From Sphingobacterium sp. UBA7855 (GTDB lineage Bacteria; Bacteroidota; Bacteroidia; Sphingobacteriales; Sphingobacteriaceae), in NCBI GenBank assembly GCA_002500745.1, contig DLST01000010.1, positions 124,001-188,000 of the forward strand: a DNA stretch of 64,000 nt. Reading direction: 5' to 3'. Below the pieces are notes generated by a model. It had not been told where the DNA came from. It was given only the letters and a program-made list of their open reading frames with translations, and did no database searches. Below, piece after piece: positions 63,272 to 64,000 of this stretch (the stretch's first letter is position 1; each line of letters starts with the position of its first letter). The translations under genes were made by a program, and so were the position numbers.

Positions 63272-64000
63272 TTAAAAAGTAATGTTTGCACCTAGATTAA
63301 ACCGTTTTACGGTAGGATATGCTCCTTGAGATGCCCAGCCTGTACCGGCATAATTGGATTCTCGATCATCGGGCATTTTCGACCAGAAGATCAAATTGTT
63401 TCCGTTTAGGAATAGGCGCAAATTCTGTAGGCCCATGCGTTTGATTACGCTCGATTCACGATTAAAATTGTAGGCTATTTCAGCGGTCTTTAATCGAATG
63501 TATGAGCCATCAAACATATACCTGTTGCCGGTGTTATAACCGCTTGGTTGCGATAACCAGCGCGGCAGTGGCACATCGGCATTGATATTATCCTTTGACC
63601 AATAGGAGCCCTCATCGTAGGCCAGATTAAGCTGTCCTGCAAAACTGTTGAAGACAACTTGGCGGGTGACATTATTGACAGCATACCACTGCGTCATAAT
63701 ACTGAAATTCTTCCAGTCAAACCCAATTGTCAAATTGTAGGTATTTTGGGGAACCGAAGGAAAGGCATAAGGTATATTATCCTTGGCGTCGATAATACCA
63801 TCACCGTTATAATCCAAGATGTGATAATTGCCGGGAAGCTTTGCAAGGTCATTGCTTTCGTGAATGGTGCTGCCATAAAGTTCGTCCCATGTATTGTAAT
63901 ATCCTGAGCTCACATAGGAATAGGTTTGATTTACCTGTTTGTTATCTGGTTTCTGATATTCGGGTAGCAATTCAGCTGCATCAGCATTGATGACTTTATC
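63272..64000 (-). CDS. SusC/RagA transporter, first of the xylan locus (XusA-like), C-terminal part
   Basis: The frame is open to the right edge of the window, giving 242 C-terminal residues; the start lies outside. Late-barrel SusC motifs are clear: YHILDYNGDGIIDAKDN, FPSVPQNTYNLTIGFDWKNF, FDGSYIRLKTAEIAYNF, NLRLFLNGNNLIFWSKMPD, and the terminal strand FNLGANITF ending in Phe. It is the first porter of the tandem SusC-SusD-SusC-SusD arrangement of the xylan locus. The ORF could be taken to start at an internal codon near 63970, but this is only the visible piece of a gene of about 1000 codons. Confidence 0.92.
   Translation of the reverse strand, partial: DKVINADAAELLPEYQKPDNKQVNQTYSYVSSGYYNTWDELYGSTIHESNDLAKLPGNYHILDYNGDGIIDAKDNIPYAFPSVPQNTYNLTIGFDWKNFSIMTQWYAVNNVTRQVVFNSFAGQLNLAYDEGSYWSKDNINADVPLPRWLSQPSGYNTGNRYMFDGSYIRLKTAEIAYNFNRESSVIKRMGLQNLRLFLNGNNLIFWSKMPDDRESNYAGTGWASQGAYPTVKRFNLGANITF

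Overview
The window comes from a Bacteroidota chromosome, most likely a Sphingobacterium or Pedobacter relative. The evidence is six SusC/SusD-type outer-membrane pairs in 64 kb, two ECF-sigma/FecR switches, many lipoprotein signals, DUF4843, PKD-like, DUF1735/DUF5627 and DUF5695 proteins, TAnnTTTG-type promoter elements and very few Shine-Dalgarno sequences. The genus is inference. I see no tRNA, rRNA, insertion sequence, prophage or CRISPR.

Region 1 (1-6461, +) is the end of a beta-1,4-galactan utilisation locus: SusC tail, SusD, SusE-like surface glycan-binding protein, GH53 endo-galactanase and GH2 beta-galactosidase. The gene order matches the known Bacteroides galactan locus. Region 2 (6677-18036) is an ECF sigma gene divergent from FecR, then a SusC with an STN signalling domain, SusD, a long TlpA-type thioredoxin protein, an alpha/beta hydrolase and a double retropepsin-like protein. 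It carries no glycosidase, so its cargo is unknown. A strong bidirectional terminator closes it.

Region 3 (18243-26368) holds a DUF2383 ferritin-like protein (-), an FAD/NAD(P)-binding protein (+), and a signalling operon: CHASE3-HAMP-GAF hybrid histidine kinase with three receivers, a single-domain receiver, a CheR methyltransferase and a NarL-type regulator. There are no chemotaxis receptors. Region 4 (26512-40385) has a DUF5695 protein (-) divergent from a multidomain GH43 enzyme (+), a small ORF in an AT-rich island, a SusC/SusD pair, a terminator, and a GH29 fucosidase with its own promoter candidate.

Region 5 (40806-51100, +) is a second sigma/FecR locus: sigma, FecR, STN-SusC, SusD, DUF4843, PKD-like lipoprotein and a TlpA/DUF4369 protein, again without glycosidases. 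Region 6 (51234-64000, -) is a xylan locus resembling the Prevotella/Bacteroides xus system: SusC (cut by the window edge), SusD, a second SusC, a second SusD, a XusE-like DUF1735/DUF5627 lipoprotein, GH10 xylanase, GH5 with a ricin-type lectin domain, and an SGNH acetylesterase.

The polysaccharide loci pair glycan capture and import (SusC/D and binding lipoproteins) with surface endo-enzymes. The two FecR loci look like signal-gated TonB uptake systems coupled to periplasmic thiol chemistry. The observations most worth following up are the carbohydrate-binding insert in the GH10 xylanase, whose two halves appear swapped; the parallel TlpA-linked FecR loci; the CheR-containing signalling module; and several unexplained intergenic palindromes and repeats.
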